From a bacterium (GTDB taxonomy: Bacteria; Bacillota; Bacilli; Lactobacillales; Streptococcaceae), in the NCBI GenBank assembly GCA_905221035.1, contig CAJNBP010000007.1:41323-105322 (forward strand): a DNA stretch of 64,000 bases, read 5' to 3'. Under the pieces are notes generated by a model, which worked only from the letters and a program-made list of their open reading frames with translations, was not told where the DNA came from and did no database searches. Made by a program: the position numbers and the translations under genes. Below, piece after piece: positions 20,356 through 27,818 of the stretch. Every line of letters begins with the position of its first letter. Positions within the stretch are counted from its first letter, which is position 1.

Positions 20356-20384
20356 ATTATATCACACCAGATTTATATCATCAA
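20356..20384 (-). promoter_or_regulatory. Fst-like toxin promoter
   Basis: On the minus strand TTGATG (20379-20384), a 17 bp spacer and a consensus TATAAT (20356-20361) with TG one base upstream (extended -10). This is a strong promoter about 40 bp before the toxin start codon. Confidence 0.75.
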
Positions 20385-20450
20385 CATCGTGTAATTTTTG
20401 GAATAAATAGACTTAGATACACAAATAAGCTCACTGGCAAATCTCTAAGT

Positions 20451-20547
20451 AAACCCAGAAATCAACATTTTAAGAAAAAGCAAAAAGCCCACTGTTGTAG
20501 GCTTTCTGTAAGATATTTCTTAAAATTAAAGCATTTTGTTGTAGAAT
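20451..20547. repeat. Left attachment repeat (attL)
   Basis: It is a copy of the rpsD 3' end and terminator. The part from 20491 to 20547 is identical to 32125-32181; the part from 20451 differs at three positions. It contains AAAAAGCC, then a hairpin arm and GTAGGCTTTC, so it also carries a terminator hairpin. The rpsD reading frame is not continued past it. Confidence 0.9.
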
Positions 20548-20646
20548 AGATTTAGTATAAATTACACTTTGTTATGCTTTATAAATGTTGATTCTGTAGT
20601 ATTTTTAGAATTTACATATTAAATAAAATAGATTAAACTTTACTCC

Positions 20647-20669
20647 AAGGTGGACAAAAAGGAGTACAA
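20647..20669. other. Candidate left arm-type integrase site
   Basis: AAGGTGGACAAAAAGGAGTA followed by CAAA resembles GGGGGACAAAAAGGGGGACA at 32067-32086 beside attR. Each has two GGxxACAAA units spaced 12-13 bp. Paired repeats just inside both ends of an element are expected for integrase arm sites. Confidence 0.5.
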
Positions 20670-20710
20670 ATTTCATGGTGATGAGTTCAGTAGGCAAGTA
20701 AGAAGTACCG

Positions 20711-20828
20711 TTTAGGTGCTTTTTATTTTACCCTATTCATCTTATAGGTTAAGGGTATATATTTACATTTACTTTAGTTAAAAATTATAACAAAGAATTA
20801 ACTAATGTATATGTATCTGTGGTATAAT
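20711..20828 (+). promoter_or_regulatory. Cassette A regulatory region and promoter
   Basis: TTTAGGTGCTTTTTATTTTA (20711-20730) and CTATTCATCTTATAGGTTAA (20733-20752) are followed by an extended -10, TGGTATAAT (TATAAT 20823-20828). Near-copies of both motifs occur around the XRE gene and upstream of cassette B; the second motif lies exactly 90 bp before the -10 in both places. It is a plausible binding region for the XRE regulator at 23208-23534. Confidence 0.6.
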
Positions 20829-20881
20829 TAGGGTAGTGTTTAACAATATTTTAAACATAAATATAAAACAGGAGGCTTTTT

Positions 20882-20926
20882 ATGAATAAAAAGAAAATAT
20901 TGGGAGTTAGAGTACAAAATAAATAA
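20882..20926 (+). CDS. 14-residue leader peptide
   Basis: A short frame, MNKKKILGVRVQNK, with a strong AGGAGG ribosome binding site nine bases before the ATG. Its TAA overlaps the ATG of the lipoprotein gene (TAATG). The lipoprotein has no ribosome binding site of its own, so its translation probably depends on the leader. It could also be a degraded start of a longer gene. Confidence 0.5.
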   Translation: MNKKKILGVRVQNK

Positions 20927-21204
20927 TGTTAGTAAAACTACAAAGTACTAAGAAGGTATTTCAAGTTCTTTTAGTAATTCTATTTATCTCTTTGCTGTCA
21001 GGATGTAGAAGTTCTCTAAACCGTATTGAAATTGGAGATGAAATATATTTCTGGACTGTAGAACAGAATTTAGATACTGAAGAATTTGAATCTGTTAAGG
21101 TTACAGGGATAGTCTCACAGGTAGTTGAATATGAAGATTATTATATAGTGAGACTACAAGGAGATATAATATCTTACAAGATAGATAAAGATAAATTTCA
21201 CTGA
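20926..21204 (+). CDS. Small lipoprotein of cargo cassette A
   Basis: A 92-residue protein with a signal peptide and lipobox LLSGC (Cys near residue 27). The mature part is only about 65 residues. It looks all-beta, with IEIGDEIYFWTVEQN, VKVTGIVSQVVEYEDYYIVR and IISYKIDKDKF, as in a small SH3- or OB-like barrel. It would be tethered to the outer face of the membrane. It is the first full gene of a three-gene cassette. Family not recognised. Confidence 0.65.
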   Translation: MLVKLQSTKKVFQVLLVILFISLLSGCRSSLNRIEIGDEIYFWTVEQNLDTEEFESVKVTGIVSQVVEYEDYYIVRLQGDIISYKIDKDKFH

Positions 21205-21217
21205 TAAAAGGTAAAGT

Positions 21218-22444
21218 ATGAATAAAGGAAAAATTTTAAAGATAACTGAGAACACAGTGTACATAGGTTATGAAGATGGAAGTTTAAAGGAAATTCCTAT
21301 TGAATCTTGTGACTTTGAACCTGCAATAGGTGATTATGTCGAAGTTTATGGTGATATTGCTATAAAGGTTGAAGGCAGTAAGGAAAGTACTCCAGTTAAA
21401 AAATCAGAGGCTAAAAAAATTTCATTAGTAAGCAAAATAAACATATTTGCCTCTATAGTTTCATTTCCTATCTCATTTAGTTTATTATATGATAGAGGAG
21501 TAATATTAGAAGCTACAATACTATCCCTTTGTGTAGTTTCACTGTTACTGATTGTATTAAATCTGATACTTCTTATTATTTCATCTATTAAGAAGAATGA
21601 GGTTAATAAAAAAAGCTCTATAACGTATTTGATTATAGCTATTATAACTTTTATTTTATCTACTACTCTATATGTAAGTAATAATTTCAGTCCAAATTCA
21701 AAGAAGACTGTATCACAGAACACTTCTAAGTCCTCTAAATCATCATCTAAGAATAGTTCTATAACTCAATCAAATGAAGATGATACTGAGAAAGCAACAG
21801 CTGATTTTAATAATTATTTAGAGAATAATTTAGGTGAAAAGATAGACTATAAAGGGAATATCACATTGATTAATGATGATGAAATTTATCTAGATACAGA
21901 TAAAATCATTATTAATAATAAAAAATATGATTCCAAAGGATTTAAACATAGTCCTAAAATAAAGGCAGTTTATAAAGGGAAAGATATTTTTAGAGGTGGT
22001 CAATCTCTAGGTTTAAATGCAAAAGTTAAAAAGGAGTCAGGAAAACCACAACTTGAAATTTTTGATGTGTTCACAGTAGGGCAAACTTATGAACAATATA
22101 TGCAAAAAGGGATAGAATTAAAAAGTAAATTTGAATTACGAGCAACTGTAAAAGAAGTTAATAAAATAAATAAGAGCGATAGCGATGTATTAACTTTATT
22201 GATTGTTGTAGAACCTCATTCAATTGATTTATTTGATGATGATAATGCACCATTCCAATTTGAAGATGGCAAAAAAATACACTTGGCTTTAACTGAGCAG
22301 ACAGAAGAGGAATTTATTAAACAAAAAAGAGGGTTGAAATCAGGTGATGATATTAGAATTTATGGGATGTTAATGACAGATTCACTAGATTTGTTGTTAG
22401 CAAATCAAGGTGGTAGTTATTTAGACGTGAAAAGAACTAATTAG
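21218..22444 (+). CDS. Cargo membrane protein with N-terminal beta module (MNKGK type, long)
   Basis: A 408-residue protein of unknown function. Residues 1-52 form the module shared by five cargo proteins (MNKGKILKITENTVYIGYED, then the GDYVEVYG turn). Hydrophobic segments follow at about residues 70-130 and 133-152. A Ser/Lys-rich linker (SKSSKSSSKNSS) leads to a domain of about 230 residues, probably outside the cell, whose end (ELRATVKEVN to DDIRIYGMLM) has an OB-fold-like strand pattern. The first 160 bp are very close in DNA sequence to the start of 25373-26158, whereas the rest is unrelated. Confidence 0.65.
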   Translation: MNKGKILKITENTVYIGYEDGSLKEIPIESCDFEPAIGDYVEVYGDIAIKVEGSKESTPVKKSEAKKISLVSKINIFASIVSFPISFSLLYDRGVILEATILSLCVVSLLLIVLNLILLIISSIKKNEVNKKSSITYLIIAIITFILSTTLYVSNNFSPNSKKTVSQNTSKSSKSSSKNSSITQSNEDDTEKATADFNNYLENNLGEKIDYKGNITLINDDEIYLDTDKIIINNKKYDSKGFKHSPKIKAVYKGKDIFRGGQSLGLNAKVKKESGKPQLEIFDVFTVGQTYEQYMQKGIELKSKFELRATVKEVNKINKSDSDVLTLLIVVEPHSIDLFDDDNAPFQFEDGKKIHLALTEQTEEEFIKQKRGLKSGDDIRIYGMLMTDSLDLLLANQGGSYLDVKRTN

Positions 22445-22461
22445 AAATAAGGTATGAGGTA

Positions 22462-22881
22462 ATGAATACATATAAAGTTATTAAAATTGAAGGAACTCTA
22501 ATCTATTTAGGTAAAGATGACGGAACTTTGCTAAAAGTTGAACAGACTTCTTTTAATTTTGTACCACAATTAGGGGATATAGTAGAGGTATATCAATCTG
22601 AAGGAACCTATATCATAACTAAAAAGTCTAGTGAAGTTCCCACAGAACAGAAAGAAGAAAAAGAATTTCTGACAGTTAGAAATATTAAGGTTATGGCTTG
22701 GCTTGGAATAGCGTTAACGTTATTCGGTAATCCTATTTTTGTTTCAATTCCAGCTGTAATGGGACATCTTTTAAAAGAAAAAGGAGAGAAAGATAGTGGT
22801 AATTTTATGCTTGGAGCCTCTCTTTTTGCTGGTATAACTGCATTAGTAATTAGATTCAGTCTAACAGGTCGCTTCAGCTAA
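22462..22881 (+). CDS. Cargo membrane protein with N-terminal beta module (MNTYK type, short)
   Basis: A 139-residue protein starting MNTYKVIKIEGTLIYLGKDD and including LGDIVEVYQSEG in its beta module. A charged linker (EVPTEQKEEKEF) and two hydrophobic helices follow (residues about 75-100 and 112-130); there is no extracytoplasmic domain. The start is 17 bp after its neighbour's stop, and a terminator follows. The closest relative in the window is 24974-25369. Because the two helices are C-terminal, the module is probably cytoplasmic. Confidence 0.65.
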   Translation: MNTYKVIKIEGTLIYLGKDDGTLLKVEQTSFNFVPQLGDIVEVYQSEGTYIITKKSSEVPTEQKEEKEFLTVRNIKVMAWLGIALTLFGNPIFVSIPAVMGHLLKEKGEKDSGNFMLGASLFAGITALVIRFSLTGRFS

Positions 22882-22910
22882 TAGGTAACACGTTTTTTAA
22901 GGTAATAGAT

Positions 22911-22950
22911 AAGCGCTGGATAGTCAGATTCAGTGCTTTCTTTTTTCTTT
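22911..22950 (+). terminator. Terminator of cargo cassette A
   Basis: AAGCGCTG (22911-22918) and CAGTGCTT (22931-22938) pair, with one G-U, followed by a T-rich tract. The 325 bp from here to the XRE gene has no supported gene. It ends with TTTAGATGCTTTTTATTTTA (23186-23205), a near-copy of the motif at 20711. Confidence 0.75.
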
Positions 22951-23207
22951 TTGTTTTTTAATCGACCTCTTCAATAAAGAAAAATAATTCTCATTCCTTG
23001 TCTAAATAACGTAACTTTTAATCCTCACAATATGCAAAAAGTACGGATAATACCTAATTACCTGACCTACAGATTACTATTAAAAATTACTTCACAAGAG
23101 ACTATAACAATCTGAATCATGATTGAAATAGCAATAGATACTAAAGTAACTGTCTACGGTTGGATATATTTCGGATTAATTACGCTTTAGATGCTTTTTA
23201 TTTTACA

Positions 23208-23534
23208 CTAACTATCTTGGCTTAATTCAAGTATTTCCATCACCTTACGAACAATCATCTTATGCTGTGGGTGTTTCTGAATCTTCAATAACAGTTCCAT
23301 CATCTCTGTATCTTGTGGTACAGAATAAGGTAAGAAAAAATCACTCAACGGAACTTCCAAAGCATCAACAATCTTCACAAAAGTTTCCAAAGAGATATTT
23401 CTGTGACTATTCTCTATTTGACTGATATAAGGAACACTTAGATTTGTTCTTTCTGCTAATTCTTGCTGTGTAATCTTCTTTGAAACTCGTAAATCTCGTA
23501 TCTGATTACTTATAGTTTCTAATATATCATCCAT
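23208..23534 (-). CDS. XRE-family regulator between the two cargo cassettes
   Basis: A 108-residue regulator. The HTH covers residues about 10-65 (ITQQELAERTNLSVPYISQI). A helical C-terminal part includes PQHKMIVRKVMEILELSQDS. The gene is divergent from cassette B and lies between the cassettes. It is distinct from the element's second XRE gene near the integrase, so it probably serves the cargo, with the motif CTATCTATCTTATAGATTAA just upstream as candidate operator. Confidence 0.85.
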   Translation of the reverse strand: MDDILETISNQIRDLRVSKKITQQELAERTNLSVPYISQIENSHRNISLETFVKIVDALEVPLSDFFLPYSVPQDTEMMELLLKIQKHPQHKMIVRKVMEILELSQDS

Positions 23535-23559
23535 TCCTTCACCCTCTATGTTAAATCTA

Positions 23560-23655
23560 CTATCTATCTTATAGATTAAACAATCAGGTTTACATTCTCT
23601 ATAGTTTAATATTAGTTAAAAATATATTCTATTGTTAAAGTTTGTGTGATATAAT
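23560..23655 (+). promoter_or_regulatory. Cassette B regulatory region and promoter
   Basis: CTATCTATCTTATAGATTAA (23560-23579) contains the palindrome ATCTAT-CTT-ATAGAT. A TTTACATT block (23589-23596) follows, then an extended -10 TGATATAAT (TATAAT 23650-23655). The first motif matches 17 of 20 bases at 20733-20752. Both it and TTTACATT keep the same spacing from the start of the module in cassette A. Confidence 0.6.
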
Positions 23656-23718
23656 TATAACTATTAGGAAATATTTATTTTATTTCATTAAATAAAGTTA
23701 AATATTTGGAGGTTATAT

Positions 23719-24540
23719 ATGCTTAAAAAGCTTAAGGAATTAAGCAAAGAACAAAAGATTATAGGTGGTATTGTACTATTGCTTATCCTCATTTTGTTCT
23801 TCACACTACTAAATAGCGGTAGCACTAAACACTCACAAGCTCAAACCAAGGCTAATGATTCTGTCAAACAGTCTAGTTCTTCTTCCTCTACTTCATCATC
23901 CAGTAGTGAAACTAGCTCTAAAATAGAGAAATGGTCTCCAACTGGACATATAGCTGTAGACGCTTATCTAAATACACCACAAATTAAAATCATACTACGA
24001 GCCAAAGCAGTGAGAGAGATAGCACACAAACTCTCTAACACAGATAAACTTTACGAAGTTGAAGCCGAGGTAATTGGGATTGAAGAAAAAGATGAATACC
24101 GTGAGTACAACATAACAGGCAAGAAGCTTCTTATCCGTACACCTGAATCACTAGTTGTGAAAATAAATGAACTTATGGTTTATACAGGAAACACAGTATC
24201 TATAGAGAAATATGATTCAATAGGTAAAGGCTCGTTAGTAATCAGTGAAGTAAGAAAAACAGAGAAAGCACAAGAAGAAGAAAAAGCAAGTATCGAAGCC
24301 TCTAAATCAAAAGAGGAAGAAAATAAAGCATCTTCACGAGTAAAAGAGCAAGAACAAGCTTCATCTCACACCACAACCACTCCTACACAATCGTCTACAT
24401 CTGCTCCACAATCAAATTTAAGACCGTTCAAAAACTGTAAGGAAGCACGAAAAGCAGGACGTGTAAACATACCTGCTAGTGACCCACAATATGGTCCATG
24501 GCTAGATAGAGATAAAGACGGATACGGATGTGATGAATAG
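23719..24540 (+). CDS. Membrane-anchored Excalibur-domain protein of cassette B
   Basis: A 273-residue protein. The N-terminal membrane anchor (IIGGIVLLLILILFFTLL, residues 16-33) is followed by a Ser-rich linker, a domain of about 120 residues with beta character (LYEVEAEVIGIEEKDEYREY), a charged helical stretch (EKAQEEEKASIEASKSKEEE) and a C-terminal Excalibur domain. The Excalibur part has FKNCKEARKAGRVNI and the calcium-loop-like DRDKDGYGCDE. The soluble part should be outside the cell. GGAGG precedes the ATG. The thioredoxin-like gene overlaps its stop codon. Confidence 0.75.
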   Translation: MLKKLKELSKEQKIIGGIVLLLILILFFTLLNSGSTKHSQAQTKANDSVKQSSSSSSTSSSSSETSSKIEKWSPTGHIAVDAYLNTPQIKIILRAKAVREIAHKLSNTDKLYEVEAEVIGIEEKDEYREYNITGKKLLIRTPESLVVKINELMVYTGNTVSIEKYDSIGKGSLVISEVRKTEKAQEEEKASIEASKSKEEENKASSRVKEQEQASSHTTTTPTQSSTSAPQSNLRPFKNCKEARKAGRVNIPASDPQYGPWLDRDKDGYGCDE

Positions 24541-24970
24541 TAAAAAAGTTCTTATTCTACTGTCACTACTACTTATTATAGTTGTCACATTCACAGCATG
24601 CTTAACCACTCAGCCACAAACAGACTACCAGATAGCTATAAGCAAACTCCAAAAGATAAGTTTAGAGGCTGTAGAACAGAAAATACAACATCAAGAAAGC
24701 TTTTATCTATATACAGGTAGAGAAGGTTGCCCATATTGTCAAAAATTTGCTCCAAAACTAGCAAAAGCAGTCGATAAAACTAAGATAACTGTGTATTACT
24801 TGGATAGTGAGCATATAGACAAGACTAGTTGGAATAACTTCAAGACAACCGTAGGATTCAAAACAATACCCAATCTCACTTACTTCACAAATGGTACAGC
24901 ATATGAAAGATTACAAAATGCAAGTCAAGCTAGTGTTGAAGTGATTAAATCATTTATAAGAAAGGAATAA
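24533..24970 (+). CDS. Thioredoxin-fold lipoprotein
   Basis: A 145-residue protein with a signal peptide ending in TFTAC (predicted lipidated Cys) and a thioredoxin-like domain. The active site is GREGCPYCQKF (CPYC) and the cis-proline region is GFKTIPNLTYF. It resembles the bacteriocin-accessory/TlpA-like thioredoxins of streptococci and is probably an extracytoplasmic thiol oxidoreductase. The neighbouring Excalibur domain has two cysteines and would be a possible substrate. The ATG at 24533 overlaps the end of the Excalibur gene by eight bases. Confidence 0.75.
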   Translation: MNSKKVLILLSLLLIIVVTFTACLTTQPQTDYQIAISKLQKISLEAVEQKIQHQESFYLYTGREGCPYCQKFAPKLAKAVDKTKITVYYLDSEHIDKTSWNNFKTTVGFKTIPNLTYFTNGTAYERLQNASQASVEVIKSFIRKE

Positions 24971-24973
24971 ATA

Positions 24974-25369
24974 ATGAATACATACAAAATACTTAAGGAC
25001 AATATTGAAACAATTTATCTAGGTAAGGCTGATGGTAGCCTTCTAGAGATAGAAAGAAAATACTTTGACTTCCTTCCAGAGGTCGGAGAAGAGGTTGAAG
25101 TTTTTGGCAATGATGGAAACTACATCATTACTAGAAAACTCATAATAAATTCAGATACTCCCGATAACACTAAAACGTTGAAAATATGGGGATGGATTTG
25201 CACAGCAACCTCTCTGCTCTTCTTTCCTTTTATTTTTGGAGTAATAGGTATTGTCTTAGGATATCTCATCAGAAGCAGAGGGGATAAAGAACAAGGAACT
25301 GTTATAATGATTTGTGCAACTGGTGCTATGATTTTTGGAATGTGGTTAGGAGCCATTGTATGGGGGTAA
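24974..25369 (+). CDS. Cargo membrane protein with N-terminal beta module (MNTYK type, short, second copy)
   Basis: A 131-residue paralogue of 22462-22881. The module reads MNTYKILKDNIETIYLGKAD with VGEEVEVFGNDGNYIITRK. Two hydrophobic helices follow (about residues 65-90 and 105-130), with GYLIRSRGDKEQGT between them, matching GHLLKEKGEKDSG in the first copy. It starts four bases after the thioredoxin gene stops. Function unknown. Confidence 0.65.
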   Translation: MNTYKILKDNIETIYLGKADGSLLEIERKYFDFLPEVGEEVEVFGNDGNYIITRKLIINSDTPDNTKTLKIWGWICTATSLLFFPFIFGVIGIVLGYLIRSRGDKEQGTVIMICATGAMIFGMWLGAIVWG

Positions 25370-25372
25370 ATA

Positions 25373-26158
25373 ATGAATAAAGGAAAAATTATTAAAATAA
25401 TTGAAGATACTGCTTACATAGGTTATGAAGATGGCAGTTTGAAGGAAATTGGCATTAAAGATTGTGACTTTGAACCTGCAATAGGTGATTACGTCGAGGT
25501 TTATGGTGATATTGTTATAAAGGTTGAAAGTAGCACAGTTAAAAAGCATAACTCTATAAAAACATCATTCTCAAGTAAGATAAAACCTATTTTAATAGCT
25601 CTTATAGTTATTGTTTTGTCGGTTAGTGCATATTTTATAATGAGTAAAATAACTACATCACAGAATATCTCTAGTTCTTCTAAGTCCTCTGCGTTGTCAT
25701 CTAAGAATAAATCTAACTCCTCTTCATCTCAAGAAAGTAGCTCTAGTTCCACAAAATCTTCGATATCAGGAAATATTCCTAAGAATTTATTGACAATAGA
25801 CTATGAAGAAAGGACAGATAAGCAGAAATATTCCTCGTCATTTGACTATGATAAATGGATTCATGATGAATTTCCTCGCTATCTAAAACTACATGTTAGA
25901 GGAGAAGTTGTACAAATTCTCAAAGACCAAGATGATAAAGGTATTTTGATACAAATAGTTCTAAATGAAATAGGTCGTCCAGGACTTGGTGAGCCTGTTT
26001 CTGTGTTTATTCCGGGTGATTACTTGTCAGATATCATAGTAGAAGGTGATAAATTAGATTTGTATGGGAAAACTTATGGAGTTAAGCAGTATTCGTCAGG
26101 TGATTCTGTAGTAATGCGACCATTTATGATTGCTTATTTCTATGAAAGAGATAAATAG
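25373..26158 (+). CDS. Cargo membrane protein with N-terminal beta module (MNKGK type, second copy)
   Basis: A 261-residue protein. Module residues 1-52 (MNKGKIIKIIEDTAYIGYED) are nearly the same as in 21218-22444. One membrane helix (KPILIALIVIVLSVSAYFIM, about 63-82), a Ser-rich linker, then an external domain of about 120 residues follow. The domain has an OB-like pattern (LKLHVRGEVVQILKDQDDKG, then GDKLDLYGKTYG). The single helix would put the module in the cytoplasm and the domain outside. It starts four bases after its neighbour's stop. Confidence 0.65.
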   Translation: MNKGKIIKIIEDTAYIGYEDGSLKEIGIKDCDFEPAIGDYVEVYGDIVIKVESSTVKKHNSIKTSFSSKIKPILIALIVIVLSVSAYFIMSKITTSQNISSSSKSSALSSKNKSNSSSSQESSSSSTKSSISGNIPKNLLTIDYEERTDKQKYSSSFDYDKWIHDEFPRYLKLHVRGEVVQILKDQDDKGILIQIVLNEIGRPGLGEPVSVFIPGDYLSDIIVEGDKLDLYGKTYGVKQYSSGDSVVMRPFMIAYFYERDK

Positions 26159-26306
26159 GAGAGATTATGAATACAATAAGAAAGTCATAGCTGAAGATGA
26201 CCATATAACATTGCACAGACTAGTAAAAGGGAGACAAAGTTATGAAACAATCTTCAAAGAAACAAAAACACTGCCTCTCATGGTTGCCTATATGTACGAA
26301 AACTAA
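26142..26306 (+). CDS. Possible 54-residue protein or gene remnant
   Basis: A frame beginning MKEINRRDYEYNKKVIAEDD and ending in KTLPLMVAYMYEN. It overlaps the 3' end of the preceding gene by 17 bp and stops six bases before the next gene. It has no ribosome binding site. A second start in the same stretch (26167, with GGAGAG) gives only seven codons. It could be a coupled small gene or the tail of a decayed one. Confidence 0.3.
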   Translation: MKEINRRDYEYNKKVIAEDDHITLHRLVKGRQSYETIFKETKTLPLMVAYMYEN

Positions 26307-26312
26307 TACTAC

Positions 26313-27416
26313 ATGAAAAATAAAAGACATAACCAAATTATTCACGTTTCAGATACACATGTTATCATTCGACTCCACACAAACGAGACTCTAAATGTTC
26401 CTATCAATGAGTTAACTTTTAATCCTAAAGTAAACGATATTGTTGAAGTTTACCAAAATCGGAATCACGTAGTAGTTTGTCCTCTACCACAGAGCAACAA
26501 GCTTTGGATTCTTATAACCTCAATTACACTTCTACTTCTTACCATTATAGGAGCTACTTTTTTATTCTTTAGACATCCAGATAGAAATATAGAAACATTA
26601 GATAGTCAATCTTCACAACAAAGCTCCTCTACTACTTCTAGTTCCTCTACATCATTCAGCTCTTCATCCAGCACATCTACCACAAGCTCTAGCTCAACTG
26701 AAGATAGTATAATAGATACGACAGCCGAAGAGCTTCGAGACATGGAGAATGATGGTAGGTTAAAAACTGGTCAACTATATCGCTTCACAGCAGAACTAAC
26801 ACGACAAAAGTTTTGGGAAGCATATGTAGGACATTTTAAAGCTCTAGAAGCATACCATACTATTTGGGTAAAAGCTAGTAATGCTCCTATAACTGGTGTA
26901 CAAGTACAAATTAAGAAATCTATGATTGAAGGATGGCAAGAAGGAGCAACCGTTACTTTCACAGTCAGAATCATGGAAGACTCTGAAAAATTTCAATTCT
27001 GGGTTGCTACTGATGCCACACTTATCACGACTCCCACAGAAGAACAGCACACAAAAAATACAACACAAGAAATTGATACACAGGCTATTCTACACGGAGA
27101 CTACTCAAGTATAGCTGGCACTTGGAGGAATGAAACAGGATACGAATTAGTATTTAATAAGAATGGTTTAGTAAAAGGAGGACAGATAAGTAAAGCAGGG
27201 ATTTCAAACGAAGGAGTTATAGGATTTGATGTCAGAACAGGACCTACAGGATACGGAATAGGCATTTATCCTCCTGGTATAAGTATCCCCTTTAAACGTT
27301 TTGAAAATAATCGTTTGATATCAGTTGAAGATAAATCTGATAAAACAAAAATTAGAATTATAGCTGGACAAAATGCTCCAGATAAATCCGAACAGGTTTT
27401 TTATAAAACAGACTAA
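26313..27416 (+). CDS. Cargo membrane protein with divergent beta module and DUF6287-like C-terminus
   Basis: A 367-residue protein and the most diverged member of the module family. Residues 1-60 include HVIIRLHTNETLNVPINELT and VNDIVEVYQNRNHVVV. A membrane helix (about 66-90), a long Ser/Thr linker (residues about 97-130) and two external domains follow: one around LKTGQLYRFTAELTRQKFWE that may be OB-like, and a final one starting SIAGTWRNETGYELVFNKNG. The final one resembles the DUF6287 domain of streptococcal lipoproteins. A strong terminator lies 41 bp after the stop. Function unknown. Confidence 0.65.
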   Translation: MKNKRHNQIIHVSDTHVIIRLHTNETLNVPINELTFNPKVNDIVEVYQNRNHVVVCPLPQSNKLWILITSITLLLLTIIGATFLFFRHPDRNIETLDSQSSQQSSSTTSSSSTSFSSSSSTSTTSSSSTEDSIIDTTAEELRDMENDGRLKTGQLYRFTAELTRQKFWEAYVGHFKALEAYHTIWVKASNAPITGVQVQIKKSMIEGWQEGATVTFTVRIMEDSEKFQFWVATDATLITTPTEEQHTKNTTQEIDTQAILHGDYSSIAGTWRNETGYELVFNKNGLVKGGQISKAGISNEGVIGFDVRTGPTGYGIGIYPPGISIPFKRFENNRLISVEDKSDKTKIRIIAGQNAPDKSEQVFYKTD

Positions 27417-27457
27417 ATCACAATTGACTCTACTTATAAGATATACCTTAACATCTG

Positions 27458-27490
27458 AAAATCCCTGCAATTACTCATTGCAGGGATTTT
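27458..27490. terminator. Bidirectional terminator after cassette B
   Basis: AAAATCCCTGCAA and TTGCAGGGATTTT form a perfect 13 bp stem with a seven-base loop. The A and T ends let it act on either strand. The stretch from here to 27800 is AT-rich with no supported gene. Confidence 0.9.
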
Positions 27491-27818
27491 GTATATCCTT
27501 TATATCACATGAACCTCCTTTGGACAATTCCACACTACTAACACATTTTTGATATAGAGAGTTAATCGCTGAACAGCAAAATTCACATACATCCATTACT
27601 ATTCTATTTTTTAATCGCCCCTTAGAAATCCCATTATCACGCGCATTACTAACCACAAACACAAAAAGATAAATTGATACAATTGTACAGAAAAAACTGA
27701 TAGCTGAATCAAGACAACACTATAAAAATGTTAAATTCTATAATCTAAATCCTTATTAAATAGCTAGTTTTATTCTCTATTTTATCTCACAAGCATACGC
27801 CTTTATGCCGTGAAAGCA

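Noticed and set aside
20926..21204. Small lipoprotein as a bacteriocin
   Set aside because: It has a lipobox and a polar beta-rich mature part, with no leader of the double-glycine type and no dedicated exporter nearby.
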